Source: Gammaproteobacteria bacterium
GTDB lineage: Bacteria; Pseudomonadota; Gammaproteobacteria; Steroidobacterales; Woeseiaceae
Assembly (NCBI GenBank): GCA_029884165.1
Contig: JAOUIH010000002.1
Span: 1 to 64,000, forward strand
DNA length: 64,000 bases
Direction of reading: 5' to 3'
In this document: in pieces, positions 1 to 8,858 of the stretch
How positions within the stretch are numbered: position 1 is the stretch's first letter
Layout: each line of letters begins with the position of its first letter
Translations under genes and position numbers: made by a program
The notes under the pieces: generated by a model
What the model was told of the DNA's origin: nothing
Databases searched by the model: none
What the model saw: only the letters and a program-made list of their open reading frames with translations

Positions 1-1
1 C

Positions 2-928
2 GCGAGGCGACACTTCCTGCGCGCCTACGAACTGAGCCCGGACGACGAGAAGCTGCGGATCCTCGCGTCGAACGCGCTGGCGGAATCGGAGCCGGTCTCC
101 CCCGCCCCGTCGCCGGGCTGGTCGGGCCTCCTGGGCCTGCGCGCCGGCCACGACAGCAACGTCGCCCTGCGCGACGAACTCGGCTTGCCCGCCGGGCAAA
201 CGGCGGATAGCCCGATGTCGGACGTGTTCGCATCGTTCCAGGGACCGTGGCGAAGTTCCGGCGGACTCAGGGCCGAAGGCAGCGCCTACCTCGTTCGTTA
301 CTTCGACGCTACCGAGTTCGATCAGGCCGCGCTGCAGCTCGGTGCCGTCTACGACTGGCGGCCCGGGGACTGGCGCGCCGAGCTGGGTGCCGACTGGGGC
401 TACAGCACACTGGACGGCGAGGAATTCGAGCGCTCGGTCGCGGCGAGGCTGCGCGTCGCGCACGGACTCGGCCGGCGCGGGCGGCTGGAGCTGCGCTTTC
501 GCTTCGAGGACATCGACGGAATAGACGCGTCCTTCGCCGGCATCGCGGGCACGCGGCAGCGAACGGAGCTCCGTTACCGCTGGTTCGAAGACGACCTGTA
601 CTTCGCATTGCGTTACGGCGTCGAGTCCAACGACCGAGACGATCCGGGCGTTTCACCGGATCGTCACAGGATTACCGCCGATGCGCGCTATCAGCCCGAA
701 CGCGGCTGGGGCTTCGAGGCCGGCATCGAGCTGCGCAGCAGCGAATACGACCGGCTCGACACGCCGCGGGACGAAGACCTCGCGTCCGCCGGCATAGCGC
801 TCACGCGGACGCTGCCCGGCGACTGGCTGCTGCTCCTGCAGCTCCGCTACTCCGAGAACGACTCGTCGGACCCGGACTTTTCGTACGATCGAACGCAGCT
901 GACGCTGGGCACCTACAAGCTGTTCTGA
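2..928 (+). CDS. Outer-membrane beta-barrel protein with TPR-like N-terminus, 3' part only
   Basis: The reading frame is already open at the left edge, so the true start lies outside the window. The first visible residues (HFLRAYELSPDDEKL) look like the last helix of a tetratricopeptide repeat. From about GLRAGHDSNV onward the protein alternates polar and aromatic residues in amphipathic strands and ends in YKLF, the terminal-Phe pattern typical of outer-membrane barrels. Known relatives combine periplasmic TPRs with a C-terminal barrel; function differs between them and cannot be fixed here. It converges on the cytochrome operon that follows, so it is not part of that transcript. Export or surface assembly is a guess. 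Confidence 0.6.
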   Translation, partial: ARRHFLRAYELSPDDEKLRILASNALAESEPVSPAPSPGWSGLLGLRAGHDSNVALRDELGLPAGQTADSPMSDVFASFQGPWRSSGGLRAEGSAYLVRYFDATEFDQAALQLGAVYDWRPGDWRAELGADWGYSTLDGEEFERSVAARLRVAHGLGRRGRLELRFRFEDIDGIDASFAGIAGTRQRTELRYRWFEDDLYFALRYGVESNDRDDPGVSPDRHRITADARYQPERGWGFEAGIELRSSEYDRLDTPRDEDLASAGIALTRTLPGDWLLLLQLRYSENDSSDPDFSYDRTQLTLGTYKLF

Positions 929-950
929 TTCGACCGCAACGCCACCGCGA

Positions 951-3251
951 TCAGTCGGCGCTCACTCGTATCGTGTGCGTCGCACTCACCAGTTCGATCA
1001 CCGGCGCTTCGGCCAGGGGCTCCAGGTCGTACACCTTCGCGATGAACTCCGGGTTGGCCTTGCGGAAGAGCAGTCGGGCGGTCACGCGCAGTTCGGTCAG
1101 CTCCGGGTTCCGGATCGAAAAGACCACGTCGGACGTGCGTTCGCCAGGCCCCTCCTCGCTGGCCGACTGGGACAGCCTCGGCCGGGCGATGCCCGGGCAG
1201 CGGAATGGTACGTCGACAATGTCGGCGTCACCACTGCGGATCGTCCGCCGATAGCTGGCGCCGACGACGTCCCAGAGATTGTGCCGATCGACCGGCAAGC
1301 CCTGCCGATCGTACCAGTCCGCCTTGTAGACAACGGGGGCATCGATCGAAGGCGCGACCGAGTTTTCCGTCCCCAGTTCGAGGAGCCGATTGCCGAGATT
1401 GTCGTCGACCGTCAGCTCGATCCAGCTTTCCAGCACATCGAGCGGGCCGGCCGGGAAGTCGTGACCGGTCTTGTTGTTATGCAGTTGCAGCTTGATGTTG
1501 ACCAGTTCGCCCGGCCGGATCCTGTCGGGCGCGAGGATATCCAGCTTGACTACGGGACCCGTCACCCACTTGTGCTCGATCTCCGGCACGTCTATCTCAC
1601 CGCGCATCCAGGCGATGGTCTGGCGCGCCTGCTCTTCGCCTCCGGGCAGATCCATCGTCATCGGTATGTACATGTTGCTGGCGAGCATGCGATGGCTGCG
1701 ATGCTTGCCATCGTCCGCCGAGCGATAGCTGTCCCACTCGCTGCCTCGTGCCGGGTCGTCGCTTGCGACCAGCGGCATATGGCACTCGCGGCAGTCGATC
1801 GTCTTCGGATCGCCCTCCCCGTGGTACCAATCGCTGGACCGCCAGCTGTCGTACTCGTTCTGCTCCTGCGCGATGCCGGCGACCGTCGCTTCTCCCGGCG
1901 GCGGGACCTGCTTGTGGCAGGCCGCGCAGAAATCGCTGCTCCGGTACAGCGGGCGCGAGTACTCCGCTATGTGCTGGTCCGGGTAGCTGCGGATCAGGAA
2001 TTTGCCGAGCATCTCGCCCAGTCCGCCTTCGGCACGCTCGTACAGGTAACGCCCGGGCACGCCGAGCACGAAGCCGCCGTTGCCTGCCGTGTCCGTTTCC
2101 ACGATGCCATGGCAGACCAGGCAGGAATTGCCCTCGTAGGTCACCATGTCCTCGCCCATCGGTGCTTCCGCATGACGCGCCCCGCTGAAAAGCGCGACCG
2201 GGTCGTGGCAGCCGGCGCAGGAGCGGGTCTCGGCCGGGCCCTTGCTCTCGGCAAGCAGCTTCTGGACCCGCACGAAGACGACGTCGATCGCCGAGTAGCC
2301 GTGCGCGCTGGCCTGCCATTCGGCATAGATGGCCTCGTGGCAACCGCCGCTGCCGCAGCCTGCCGAGCCGGTCAGCGCCTCTGGCCGGAGCGCACCGGTT
2401 TCTCGCTGCTCACGGGCCGCGCGGGCCGCGAGCTCGTCGATGCGCTCCGCGACGGCCGGGACGATCTCCAGCTGTTCGACCAGCGTGCGGCTGGTATCCC
2501 GGATGCCGGCACTGCGCGGTGCGTCGAGTGCGGCGCGAAATGCCTCGAGTCCTTCGGCATCGAGCTCGGCCGCCAGGCCCGCCAGGAAATTTTCCTGCCA
2601 TGGCGGTCGCGCCAGGTCTGCGCGGCTCGGCCAGAAGGGGTGGTCTTCGCCATACGGCCAGCCATAGTCGTCCCCGAACGCCTGGAACGGCACCGTGGAC
2701 TCGACACCACTTGCCAGCCAGCTGGTTGCCAGGAACAGGGTCAGCACCAGCGCAGCGCCGGTGGCCACGAAACGCTTTCGCGCAGGGCGCCGCGCCGTCG
2801 GCGCCGCGCTGCGATAGCGGGCCAGGATTGGCAGCAGGTGGACGATGATCAGCACGCCCAGCGCAATTCCTAGCAGCATGTGCGCCAGGTTCGCAAGCTG
2901 GCCGACTTCGCTGCCGAACATCGCCTGGGCCGCGACAAAGAGTCCGGTCGACAGGCCGAGAATGAGCAAGACCAGCGCGGCTAACGCGATACGGTCGTAG
3001 GGCGGCACGATGCTCGCTTTGCGCCGCTTCCAGTGCAGGCAGACCGCCACGCCGATCGGGGCCGTCGCAACGAGGCCGACAACGCTGTGCACGATGATCG
3101 AATACTGGACGTAGGTGCCGAAGGGCAGCACCAGGACCGCGAGACCCGACAGAAGCAGGTAGATCACGACTGATGTCGCCATCCAGGTCAGGAACGATCG
3201 ATAGTCGATAATGACGTCGCCGCCGCCGGCAGCCTGGGTGTTGGGCTCCAT
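951..3251 (-). CDS. CbcL-like membrane oxidoreductase: diheme-b-like helix bundle joined to a pentaheme cytochrome c domain
   Basis: The 766-residue product begins with about five hydrophobic helices. Helices 2 and 4 each carry two histidines (IVHSV to CLHWK; LAHML to IVHLL), the layout of a b-type diheme bundle. A periplasmic domain follows with one CX4CH (CGSGGCH) and four CXXCH motifs (CAGCH, CLVCH, CAACH, CRECH), then a beta-rich tail. Geobacter CbcL is a known fusion of this kind that exchanges electrons between quinones and periplasmic cytochromes; the same role here is inferred. The frame allows a GTG start 12 codons upstream, but the ATG chosen here has a GAGGA ribosome site just before it. 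It is the last gene of the conduit operon and could be its inner-membrane entry or exit point. Confidence 0.8.
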   Translation of the reverse strand: MEPNTQAAGGGDVIIDYRSFLTWMATSVVIYLLLSGLAVLVLPFGTYVQYSIIVHSVVGLVATAPIGVAVCLHWKRRKASIVPPYDRIALAALVLLILGLSTGLFVAAQAMFGSEVGQLANLAHMLLGIALGVLIIVHLLPILARYRSAAPTARRPARKRFVATGAALVLTLFLATSWLASGVESTVPFQAFGDDYGWPYGEDHPFWPSRADLARPPWQENFLAGLAAELDAEGLEAFRAALDAPRSAGIRDTSRTLVEQLEIVPAVAERIDELAARAAREQRETGALRPEALTGSAGCGSGGCHEAIYAEWQASAHGYSAIDVVFVRVQKLLAESKGPAETRSCAGCHDPVALFSGARHAEAPMGEDMVTYEGNSCLVCHGIVETDTAGNGGFVLGVPGRYLYERAEGGLGEMLGKFLIRSYPDQHIAEYSRPLYRSSDFCAACHKQVPPPGEATVAGIAQEQNEYDSWRSSDWYHGEGDPKTIDCRECHMPLVASDDPARGSEWDSYRSADDGKHRSHRMLASNMYIPMTMDLPGGEEQARQTIAWMRGEIDVPEIEHKWVTGPVVKLDILAPDRIRPGELVNIKLQLHNNKTGHDFPAGPLDVLESWIELTVDDNLGNRLLELGTENSVAPSIDAPVVYKADWYDRQGLPVDRHNLWDVVGASYRRTIRSGDADIVDVPFRCPGIARPRLSQSASEEGPGERTSDVVFSIRNPELTELRVTARLLFRKANPEFIAKVYDLEPLAEAPVIELVSATHTIRVSAD

Positions 3252-3288
3252 GTTTTTCCTCAATGCTTCTTTGTCGCTCGGGTCCACG

Positions 3289-4170
3289 TCAGTATCCGAT
3301 GCCGATCATTCGCAGCGCTCGTTCGTAATTCATGTTCGCGTCGCGCATGCTCGCGAGCGCCTGGTCCCAGTCGCCGGTCTCCGCGCTCCGGGCAGCCTGG
3401 GCCGCGTAAGATTCCGCGGCTGCCAGCGAATCGGCGAACAGCTGCCGGCCGGCGTGCGACGGCTGGCGATCGCCGGCCAGGTTGAGCATAAGCATCTGAT
3501 AGCCTTTGTACTGCTCGACGAGGTAGTCGTACTCGTCCTGCGGCCCCGCGAAATTTTTTTCGTAGTAAACGGTCCGCTGGTCGTAGATCGCGACGAGACG
3601 GCGCTCCAGCCGATCCGCAACCGGCAGCAGCAGCCTCGACGCAGCCGCGTAATCTCCACCAACGGCGAATTCCTCGGCGCGCTGGACCTGGCGCCGGATG
3701 CCGGCCAGGTCCGCCTCGCCCACACCACGCAGTTCCTCCGGTTGCGATTCCAGCGACTGGAGAAAGGCCTGGGTGCGCTCATGCAGGCGCTTGTAGTCCA
3801 GGTCGCCGCCCGCCGCGGTTCCTTTCGCCAGCTTGAATGCCTCCGCGGCCAGCGCCAGTCCTTCGCTCGCAAGTTCTGCCGCGACGGCGTCGCAGCCGGA
3901 ATCGAGCGCGGCGCTTGCCGTTACGATTCGGGCCCTGGCACCCGTTATGGCCTGTTCCGCCTCGGCATTGCCGCTCTCCATCACGCGCTGCACGGGCCTG
4001 GCCTCGCCTTCGACCATGCGCGCAAGCAGGACCAGTCTCTGCTCTGCCTGCTTGCGCGCCCCGGCATCCGCCGCCGGCTGACAGTCCGGGGATTGCGCCT
4101 GCGAGTTGCCGGCCAGCAGCGCCGTGAGCGCCGCCAGCGCGCGCGGCCAGCGGCGAGATCCGGCGCTCAT
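3289..4170 (-). CDS. Helical periplasmic protein, paralogue of the product at 11857-12735
   Basis: The 293-residue product has a signal peptide (cleavage likely after GNSQAQ) and is otherwise almost all charged/alanine-rich helix. No CXXCH motif is present. The C-terminal third carries GPQDEYDYLVEQYKGYQMLM and ends RALRMIGIGY; the protein at 11857-12735 has TPQDEYLYELDRNDTHRML and RAIRSAGVYIPG at the same places, so the two are paralogues. I recognise no named family. The ATG overlaps the stop of the upstream TPR gene (ATGA) and has GGAG before it, which is why this start was chosen over one 14 codons upstream. A scaffold or helper for the cytochromes is possible but unproven. Confidence 0.75.
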   Translation of the reverse strand: MSAGSRRWPRALAALTALLAGNSQAQSPDCQPAADAGARKQAEQRLVLLARMVEGEARPVQRVMESGNAEAEQAITGARARIVTASAALDSGCDAVAAELASEGLALAAEAFKLAKGTAAGGDLDYKRLHERTQAFLQSLESQPEELRGVGEADLAGIRRQVQRAEEFAVGGDYAAASRLLLPVADRLERRLVAIYDQRTVYYEKNFAGPQDEYDYLVEQYKGYQMLMLNLAGDRQPSHAGRQLFADSLAAAESYAAQAARSAETGDWDQALASMRDANMNYERALRMIGIGY

Positions 4171-4727
4171 GGTGTTCGCTCCGGGAGTTCGGGCGAGAGT
4201 TCGGACTCCCACTGCCGCATCGCAGACTGTGCGCGGGACAGGTAGGGATCGTCGCCCGCGGCAAGGTGCGCGAAAGCCTGCATGGCCGCGAGCGCAGCGC
4301 GCGTGTCGCCGCGCCCGTCCTCGGCCAGGGCCAGTCCGTAATACGCAGTATGGAGCGTCGGCCGCAGGTCCGTTGCGCTCTCGAAGAAATCCGTTGCCGC
4401 GTCGTATTGCCCCAGGCCGACCAGCGCGTAACCCATGTTCGCGTGCGCTTCCGGGAGACCCGGGTAAATCTTCAGCACCTCGTGCAGTGCGCTCACCGCG
4501 TAATCGTACTGTCCCGCCTGCAGCATGACGACCGCTTGCTGGAAATTCTGATGCGCGAGCTGGGCGGCCTCGTCGCCGACGAGCGGGTGCGCGTCGGCGA
4601 CGACGGTCTGCGCTGTGCTTCGCAACGTGTCTCCTGCGCCCAGGCGATCCAGCACGAATCCGCCCAGCAGCACGACGATCGCCGTAAGCGGTATCAGGGT
4701 CCTGCGCCTGTCGATGCGCCGTTTCAC
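4167..4727 (-). CDS. Membrane-anchored TPR protein
   Basis: The 186-residue product has one N-terminal membrane segment (LIPLTAIVVLLGGFVL) and then tetratricopeptide repeats, with recognisable units around AVVMLQAGQYDYAVSALHEV and ANMGYALVGLGQYDAATDFF. The GTG start overlaps the stop of ccsA (ATGTGA) and is preceded by a strong AAGGGGGT site. TPR proteins next to cytochrome c assembly genes often hold apocytochromes for haem attachment, as the TPR part of CcmI does. That role is inferred here from position between ccsA and cytochrome genes. No haem motif is present. Confidence 0.75.
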   Translation of the reverse strand: MKRRIDRRRTLIPLTAIVVLLGGFVLDRLGAGDTLRSTAQTVVADAHPLVGDEAAQLAHQNFQQAVVMLQAGQYDYAVSALHEVLKIYPGLPEAHANMGYALVGLGQYDAATDFFESATDLRPTLHTAYYGLALAEDGRGDTRAALAAMQAFAHLAAGDDPYLSRAQSAMRQWESELSPELPERTP

Positions 4728-5512
4728 ATGACCCCCTTGTGCGGCGCCAGGCTGATGAACGGCACGCCGAAAAACGTCAGGAAGGCGAGCGCAAATATCG
4801 CGACTACGCCCGCGCGGGCCAGCGAATCCGGCATGCGCCGGAACGTGACCCGGGCATGCAGCAACAATGCCATGGCGAGCCAGGTGACGAATGCCCAGGT
4901 CTCCAGCGGGTCCCAGGCCCAGTACCGGCCCCAGGCGCTGTGCGCCCAGACTGCGCCGGCGATCAGCATGAAGCTGTGGCAGACGAACCCCAGCGACAGG
5001 AGCTGCCACATCGCAGCCTTCAGGTCGGCCTGCGCGCCCGATCGGGCGAGCGCGACGATCGCGCAGCCGGCGGCCAGCATGGCAAGTCCGAGGAACAGCT
5101 TGCCGGTGAGCACGTGCAGCCAGAGCCACGGATTGTCGAAGGTCGGCGGCAAGGGCTCCGCGGCTGCCGGCGCCAGCAGCAGCCAGATGCCGAGCGCCGC
5201 GAGGAAGGGCAGGATCACCGCCGCCGTCGAGCGCAGCAGCGGCGCCATCAGGCCGGCAGCGAGGAACAGTAGGGCCAGGCTGAACAGGTTGCTGAGCAGG
5301 ACGTCATACAGCGTCAGGAACGGGCCCTGCTCCTCGCGTTGCCAGCGTCCCGCGATGGCGGCCAGCAGCGCGAGCGTCGCGAGCGTCAGCGGGAGATAAA
5401 CCGGCAGGACGGGTCGCAGTCCGCGCAGGCGCGCCGCCAGCTCCAGCACGGCAGCGATCGCGAGCAGCGTGACCGCCGCGACCAGCATGCCGTGCTCGAG
5501 GCCCGCGGTCAT
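4724..5512 (-). CDS. ccsA: Cytochrome c biogenesis protein CcsA (system II)
   Basis: The 262-residue product is a multi-span membrane protein with the tryptophan-rich haem-handling motif WGRYWAWDPLETW near residues 190-205 and conserved flanking histidines (HSFML upstream, LLLHARV downstream). This is the family signature of CcsA/CcmC haem-handling proteins. With ResB it carries haem across the membrane and attaches it to CXXCH motifs on the outer face. ATG overlaps the resB stop (ATGA). Placement inside an operon encoding 32 c-haem sites suggests a dedicated maturation pair. Confidence 0.92.
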   Translation of the reverse strand: MTAGLEHGMLVAAVTLLAIAAVLELAARLRGLRPVLPVYLPLTLATLALLAAIAGRWQREEQGPFLTLYDVLLSNLFSLALLFLAAGLMAPLLRSTAAVILPFLAALGIWLLLAPAAAEPLPPTFDNPWLWLHVLTGKLFLGLAMLAAGCAIVALARSGAQADLKAAMWQLLSLGFVCHSFMLIAGAVWAHSAWGRYWAWDPLETWAFVTWLAMALLLHARVTFRRMPDSLARAGVVAIFALAFLTFFGVPFISLAPHKGVM

Positions 5513-6495
5513 GCGACCTGCTCCGCGGCGCCGGCCCGGCCGGGCACCCGCGTCTCCGCCTGCCCGAACTTCTGCAGGAAGTGTACCGCCAGCGCGCCGA
5601 GCGCGAGGAAGGCTGCCGCCAGGGTCCATGGCAGCAGCGGGTTGGCGTCGATCCGGTAGCCCATCCAGAGCCGCAGCTCGGCAACCGTCAGCCGCCCGCC
5701 CCGGAGCGCGAGCGTGCCGCCCGGCCCGACGCGTTCCGCCGCCCGCCCGGCGCGTCGAACGACGACTTCGAAGTCGGACGAGGGACGGCGAAGCGTCCAC
5801 GGGCCTCGTTCCGGCACGCGGTCGGGGAGCACGAGCTCGACGTCGAGCGCTTCGCCGGCCGGCGTCGTCCAGGCGTTGCGCTGCTTCCATTCGAACTCCG
5901 GAAAGGACGGGAAATTCATCGCACCGGCAGTCGGTTTTGCAATGCCGTCGTCCCAGACCAGCACGAGCGCGTAGCCCTTGTTGAAGGTCGCCAGCAGCCG
6001 ATAGCCGCCGATCTCCGCGGCGACCCGGTCACCGACCAGCCGACGCTCGCCGGCGAGCAGGAGCTCGCTCCGTGTCGCCGCCCGCTGCAGCCCGGCCCGG
6101 TAGTCGACTTCGATCGAGCCCTGCTCCACGTCGATCGAGGCGAGCCGATCGCGATGCAGCCAGCCGCGGCCGATCGTTTCGACGCGGCCGGCATCGAAGC
6201 GTTCGCCCTCGACCAGTTCGACCCGTCCCTCGAAGCGCGCGAAGAGGCCGGCCGCGGCGAGCAGCAGCACCGCCAGCAGCCCGACATGAAACACGAGCAG
6301 GGCCGATTGCAGCCGAAAGGCACGATTCGTCAGTATCGCGGCGAGCAGGTTCAGCGCGAGGAGCGCCAGCGGCAGCGCCACCCAGTACAGGGCGGTCCCG
6401 CCGGACCGGTAGGTCGCGAGCACGGTCGCAATCAGCGCCGCGATGCCGGCCAGCGTCAGGCGCAGCGACGCGAGACGAGTCGATAACGCGCTCAC
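5509..6495 (-). CDS. resB: Cytochrome c biogenesis protein ResB/CcsB
   Basis: The 328-residue product has three N-terminal membrane helices, a large periplasmic beta-rich domain and a final helix (LLPWTLAAAFLALGALAVHF), the usual ResB/CcsB layout. It is somewhat short for the family, which is often 400 residues or more. The GTG start overlaps the stop of the 11-heme cytochrome gene (GTGA). ResB works with CcsA in system II cytochrome c assembly, presenting apocytochrome for haem ligation. The longer upstream open frame is antisense-like shadow and was not used. Confidence 0.85.
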   Translation of the reverse strand: MSALSTRLASLRLTLAGIAALIATVLATYRSGGTALYWVALPLALLALNLLAAILTNRAFRLQSALLVFHVGLLAVLLLAAAGLFARFEGRVELVEGERFDAGRVETIGRGWLHRDRLASIDVEQGSIEVDYRAGLQRAATRSELLLAGERRLVGDRVAAEIGGYRLLATFNKGYALVLVWDDGIAKPTAGAMNFPSFPEFEWKQRNAWTTPAGEALDVELVLPDRVPERGPWTLRRPSSDFEVVVRRAGRAAERVGPGGTLALRGGRLTVAELRLWMGYRIDANPLLPWTLAAAFLALGALAVHFLQKFGQAETRVPGRAGAAEQVA

Positions 6496-8858
6496 GGCGG
6501 GTTCTCGCAGACGTTTCGCATCCAGTCCCGGGCCGTACCGCCCTGCCCGCTGGCCGAACCGCAATCCTGCACGCGCCAGGTCCCGCTGGTCCGGAAGTTC
6601 AGGATCTTGAGCTTCGCGTTCATGTAGTAGGGGCCAACGTCGTAGGTTTGCGCGCTCGACCCGATTGGAACCTCGGTGCCCGGTGCCAGCCCCGCCTCCG
6701 GCCCGACGTCGTTCAGGTTGACGAGCAGGGCCTTGTTCTTCCAGCCGTGCGGCACGGCGACGTGGCACCAGCTGCACTGCAGGTTGCGACCGAGTCGCTT
6801 CGCATGGAACGCATGCAGGTTGGTGTCGTCCGCTCCGCCGAAGCCGCTCTCGAACCCGCCTCGGTCCCCTTCGTTCGCCTCGGTCGCGTAGTTCGTATGG
6901 TTGTGGCAGCGGAAGCAGAGCCCGGTGTTGTTGGCGCCGCTCGTCGCCGTCCAGGTCCCTTTCAGCAGGAAGTCGTTCTCGGAGCCGTGCGGCCCCCAGG
7001 GACTGGTCCCCGGCGGCACGACCGTTCCGTTGGCGGTGTTGCGCCCGTGACAGTCCGAGCAATACATCGTCTGGCTGCCGATGCTGGCGCCGTTCCAGGG
7101 TGCGAGGAACAGGTTGGTCGTGGCGCTCATGTTGCGCACGGCTGCGCTGCGGCCCGTGCTGTCGATGACCGGGTGCCAGGAACGGTGATTGCCGCCGGTC
7201 TCGCCGCGGTCGCCGAGCGGGGCCTGGAACTCCATCGCCTGGTTCGTGTACTGGTCCAGGTTGTTCGTGCCGGCGGCCGTCCCGCCGCCGGAGTCGCCCG
7301 GGCCGGGTCGGCTGCCTATGGGGTAGACGCCGTCGTCGTCGTAGGCGTAATCCGAGTGGCATTTCAGGCAGACCTGGTATTCGCGCGTCACGTGATTGCT
7401 GGTCACGGCGTCGCTGGCCCCGGTGCCGCCGTCACCGCTCTTGACCTCGTAGGACGTCGGCTGCGACAGGAATGCGGTCCCGCCGTAGACCGGCTCCACG
7501 CCCCAGGTCCCGCGCAGCGCGCCGGAAGCGATATTGCTGTGCCCGCTCGCGTGCTCGTGCGCGCTCAGCGTTGCACTGCCGAGCCCGTTGAACAGCGAGT
7601 TCCTCATTACGCGATGCGGGCTGTGGCAGTCGGTGCACTCCGCGTGCCGGTTGACCAGGTTGGTCTTGCCGAGCAGCACCTGTGACTCGGACAGGTCGTT
7701 ATCCGTGACGTCGTGCACCTCGATGCCGGCACGCTGGTCGGTCGAGCTGATCGGCATGCGGATAGCCAGCGAGAACTCGCCGGCGATATTCCGGATGGCT
7801 CCGCCCGCATTGGTCACGACCGGCGCGGCACCGTGGCACTGGTAGCAGGTCTCCTCGATCGCGGACTCCCCGCCGGACTTCGGAGTGCCTGGCGCGTCGG
7901 TACCCTCGCGCAACAGGCGGCGCGAGCCGTGCACGCTGTGGGTGTCGTGGCAGTTCAAACAGCCGGCCTGCCAGACCGGCAGCCCGGCCGGGAACTCGCG
8001 CAACGATGCCGGCTGGGCCAGGTAGGTCTCGTCGGCGACTATCGTGCTGGCGTGCGCCGAGCCCGACCAGCCGTCCTTGTCGTGGCAGGCGAGGCAGTTG
8101 ATGTCCAGGGTCTCGTCGAAGCTGCCGTCGGCCGGTTGCGACTGCTGGAAGCGCTGCAGGCGCAGGAACTTGTTGGTCGGCGTGACCGAGGCGTCGATGA
8201 CGTGCGGATCGTGGCAGGTCCCGCACTGCACCTGCCCCTCTCCCGCGGGCCCGGTTGCCTCCAGCGGTACCGGCGGACGGACGCCGGGCGCGCGTATCCC
8301 GATGTGCGCTGCGACGGCCGGATCGAACAATTCGCCGTCGACGGCCGCAAGCGTCGTATCGTAGGTGAGCGAGATGGGATGGTCGTTCCGGAGATCCGTG
8401 CCGAGATTGCGCGTGAAACCGGTCAGCTCGCCCTGGCCCGGCGGCATCGTGCCACCGACCGCGGTGCCCGTCAGGTCGATCGTCACGTTTTGCTGCCCGC
8501 CGAGCACGTTGACCGCGCCGAGCGCGAGCGTGCCGTCGTGGCAGGACAGGCACAGCTTCGAACTGCCTGCCGGTTGGGCGAGGGTGCCCGCGATCGTCTC
8601 CGCATCGAGCGAACTCGACGTGTAGGTCGTGTACGTCTGGCCGGATAGCTGCCGGTTCCAGAGCGGCGCGCCCGGCGCATTCGTCGCAGCGTGCGGCGTG
8701 TGGCAGAAGACGCACACCTGCGTCTCGGTCGAGGCGCTCACGTTGCCGGTGCCCGATGCCGACAGGTTGTGCCGGGTCGCCGCCACGTCGCTGACGTTCT
8801 GCGCGTGGGCCGCGCAAACGCCAAGCGCTGCCAGCAGCACCAGGGCAGGCCGCCGCAT
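6492..8858 (-). CDS. Secreted undecaheme (11-heme) cytochrome c
   Basis: The 788-residue product has a signal peptide (cleavage near CAAHA-QN) and eleven CXXCH motifs: CVFCH, CLSCH, CGTCH, CLACH, CLNCH, CYQCH, CTDCH, CLKCH, CSDCH, CFRCH and CSWCH. No lipobox or membrane anchor is seen. Its N-terminus (VCVFCHTPH, later GTDLRNDHPIS) closely matches the tetraheme protein at 16747-17562. The C-terminus around CSWCHVAVPHGWKNK resembles large extracellular multiheme cytochromes of metal-reducing and syntrophic bacteria. It is a good candidate for the outer or surface cytochrome of the conduit. The ATG overlaps the stop of the upstream propeller gene (TGATG). Confidence 0.88.
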   Translation of the reverse strand: MRRPALVLLAALGVCAAHAQNVSDVAATRHNLSASGTGNVSASTETQVCVFCHTPHAATNAPGAPLWNRQLSGQTYTTYTSSSLDAETIAGTLAQPAGSSKLCLSCHDGTLALGAVNVLGGQQNVTIDLTGTAVGGTMPPGQGELTGFTRNLGTDLRNDHPISLTYDTTLAAVDGELFDPAVAAHIGIRAPGVRPPVPLEATGPAGEGQVQCGTCHDPHVIDASVTPTNKFLRLQRFQQSQPADGSFDETLDINCLACHDKDGWSGSAHASTIVADETYLAQPASLREFPAGLPVWQAGCLNCHDTHSVHGSRRLLREGTDAPGTPKSGGESAIEETCYQCHGAAPVVTNAGGAIRNIAGEFSLAIRMPISSTDQRAGIEVHDVTDNDLSESQVLLGKTNLVNRHAECTDCHSPHRVMRNSLFNGLGSATLSAHEHASGHSNIASGALRGTWGVEPVYGGTAFLSQPTSYEVKSGDGGTGASDAVTSNHVTREYQVCLKCHSDYAYDDDGVYPIGSRPGPGDSGGGTAAGTNNLDQYTNQAMEFQAPLGDRGETGGNHRSWHPVIDSTGRSAAVRNMSATTNLFLAPWNGASIGSQTMYCSDCHGRNTANGTVVPPGTSPWGPHGSENDFLLKGTWTATSGANNTGLCFRCHNHTNYATEANEGDRGGFESGFGGADDTNLHAFHAKRLGRNLQCSWCHVAVPHGWKNKALLVNLNDVGPEAGLAPGTEVPIGSSAQTYDVGPYYMNAKLKILNFRTSGTWRVQDCGSASGQGGTARDWMRNVCENPP

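Noticed and set aside
975-2873. 632-codon plus-strand frame over the CbcL-like gene
   Set aside because: It is the antisense shadow of the pentaheme gene and has no recognisable domain.
4167-5129. Longer 320-codon version of the TPR gene
   Set aside because: The upstream part is the Arg-rich shadow of ccsA; the GTG at 4727 has a strong ribosome site and overlaps the ccsA stop.
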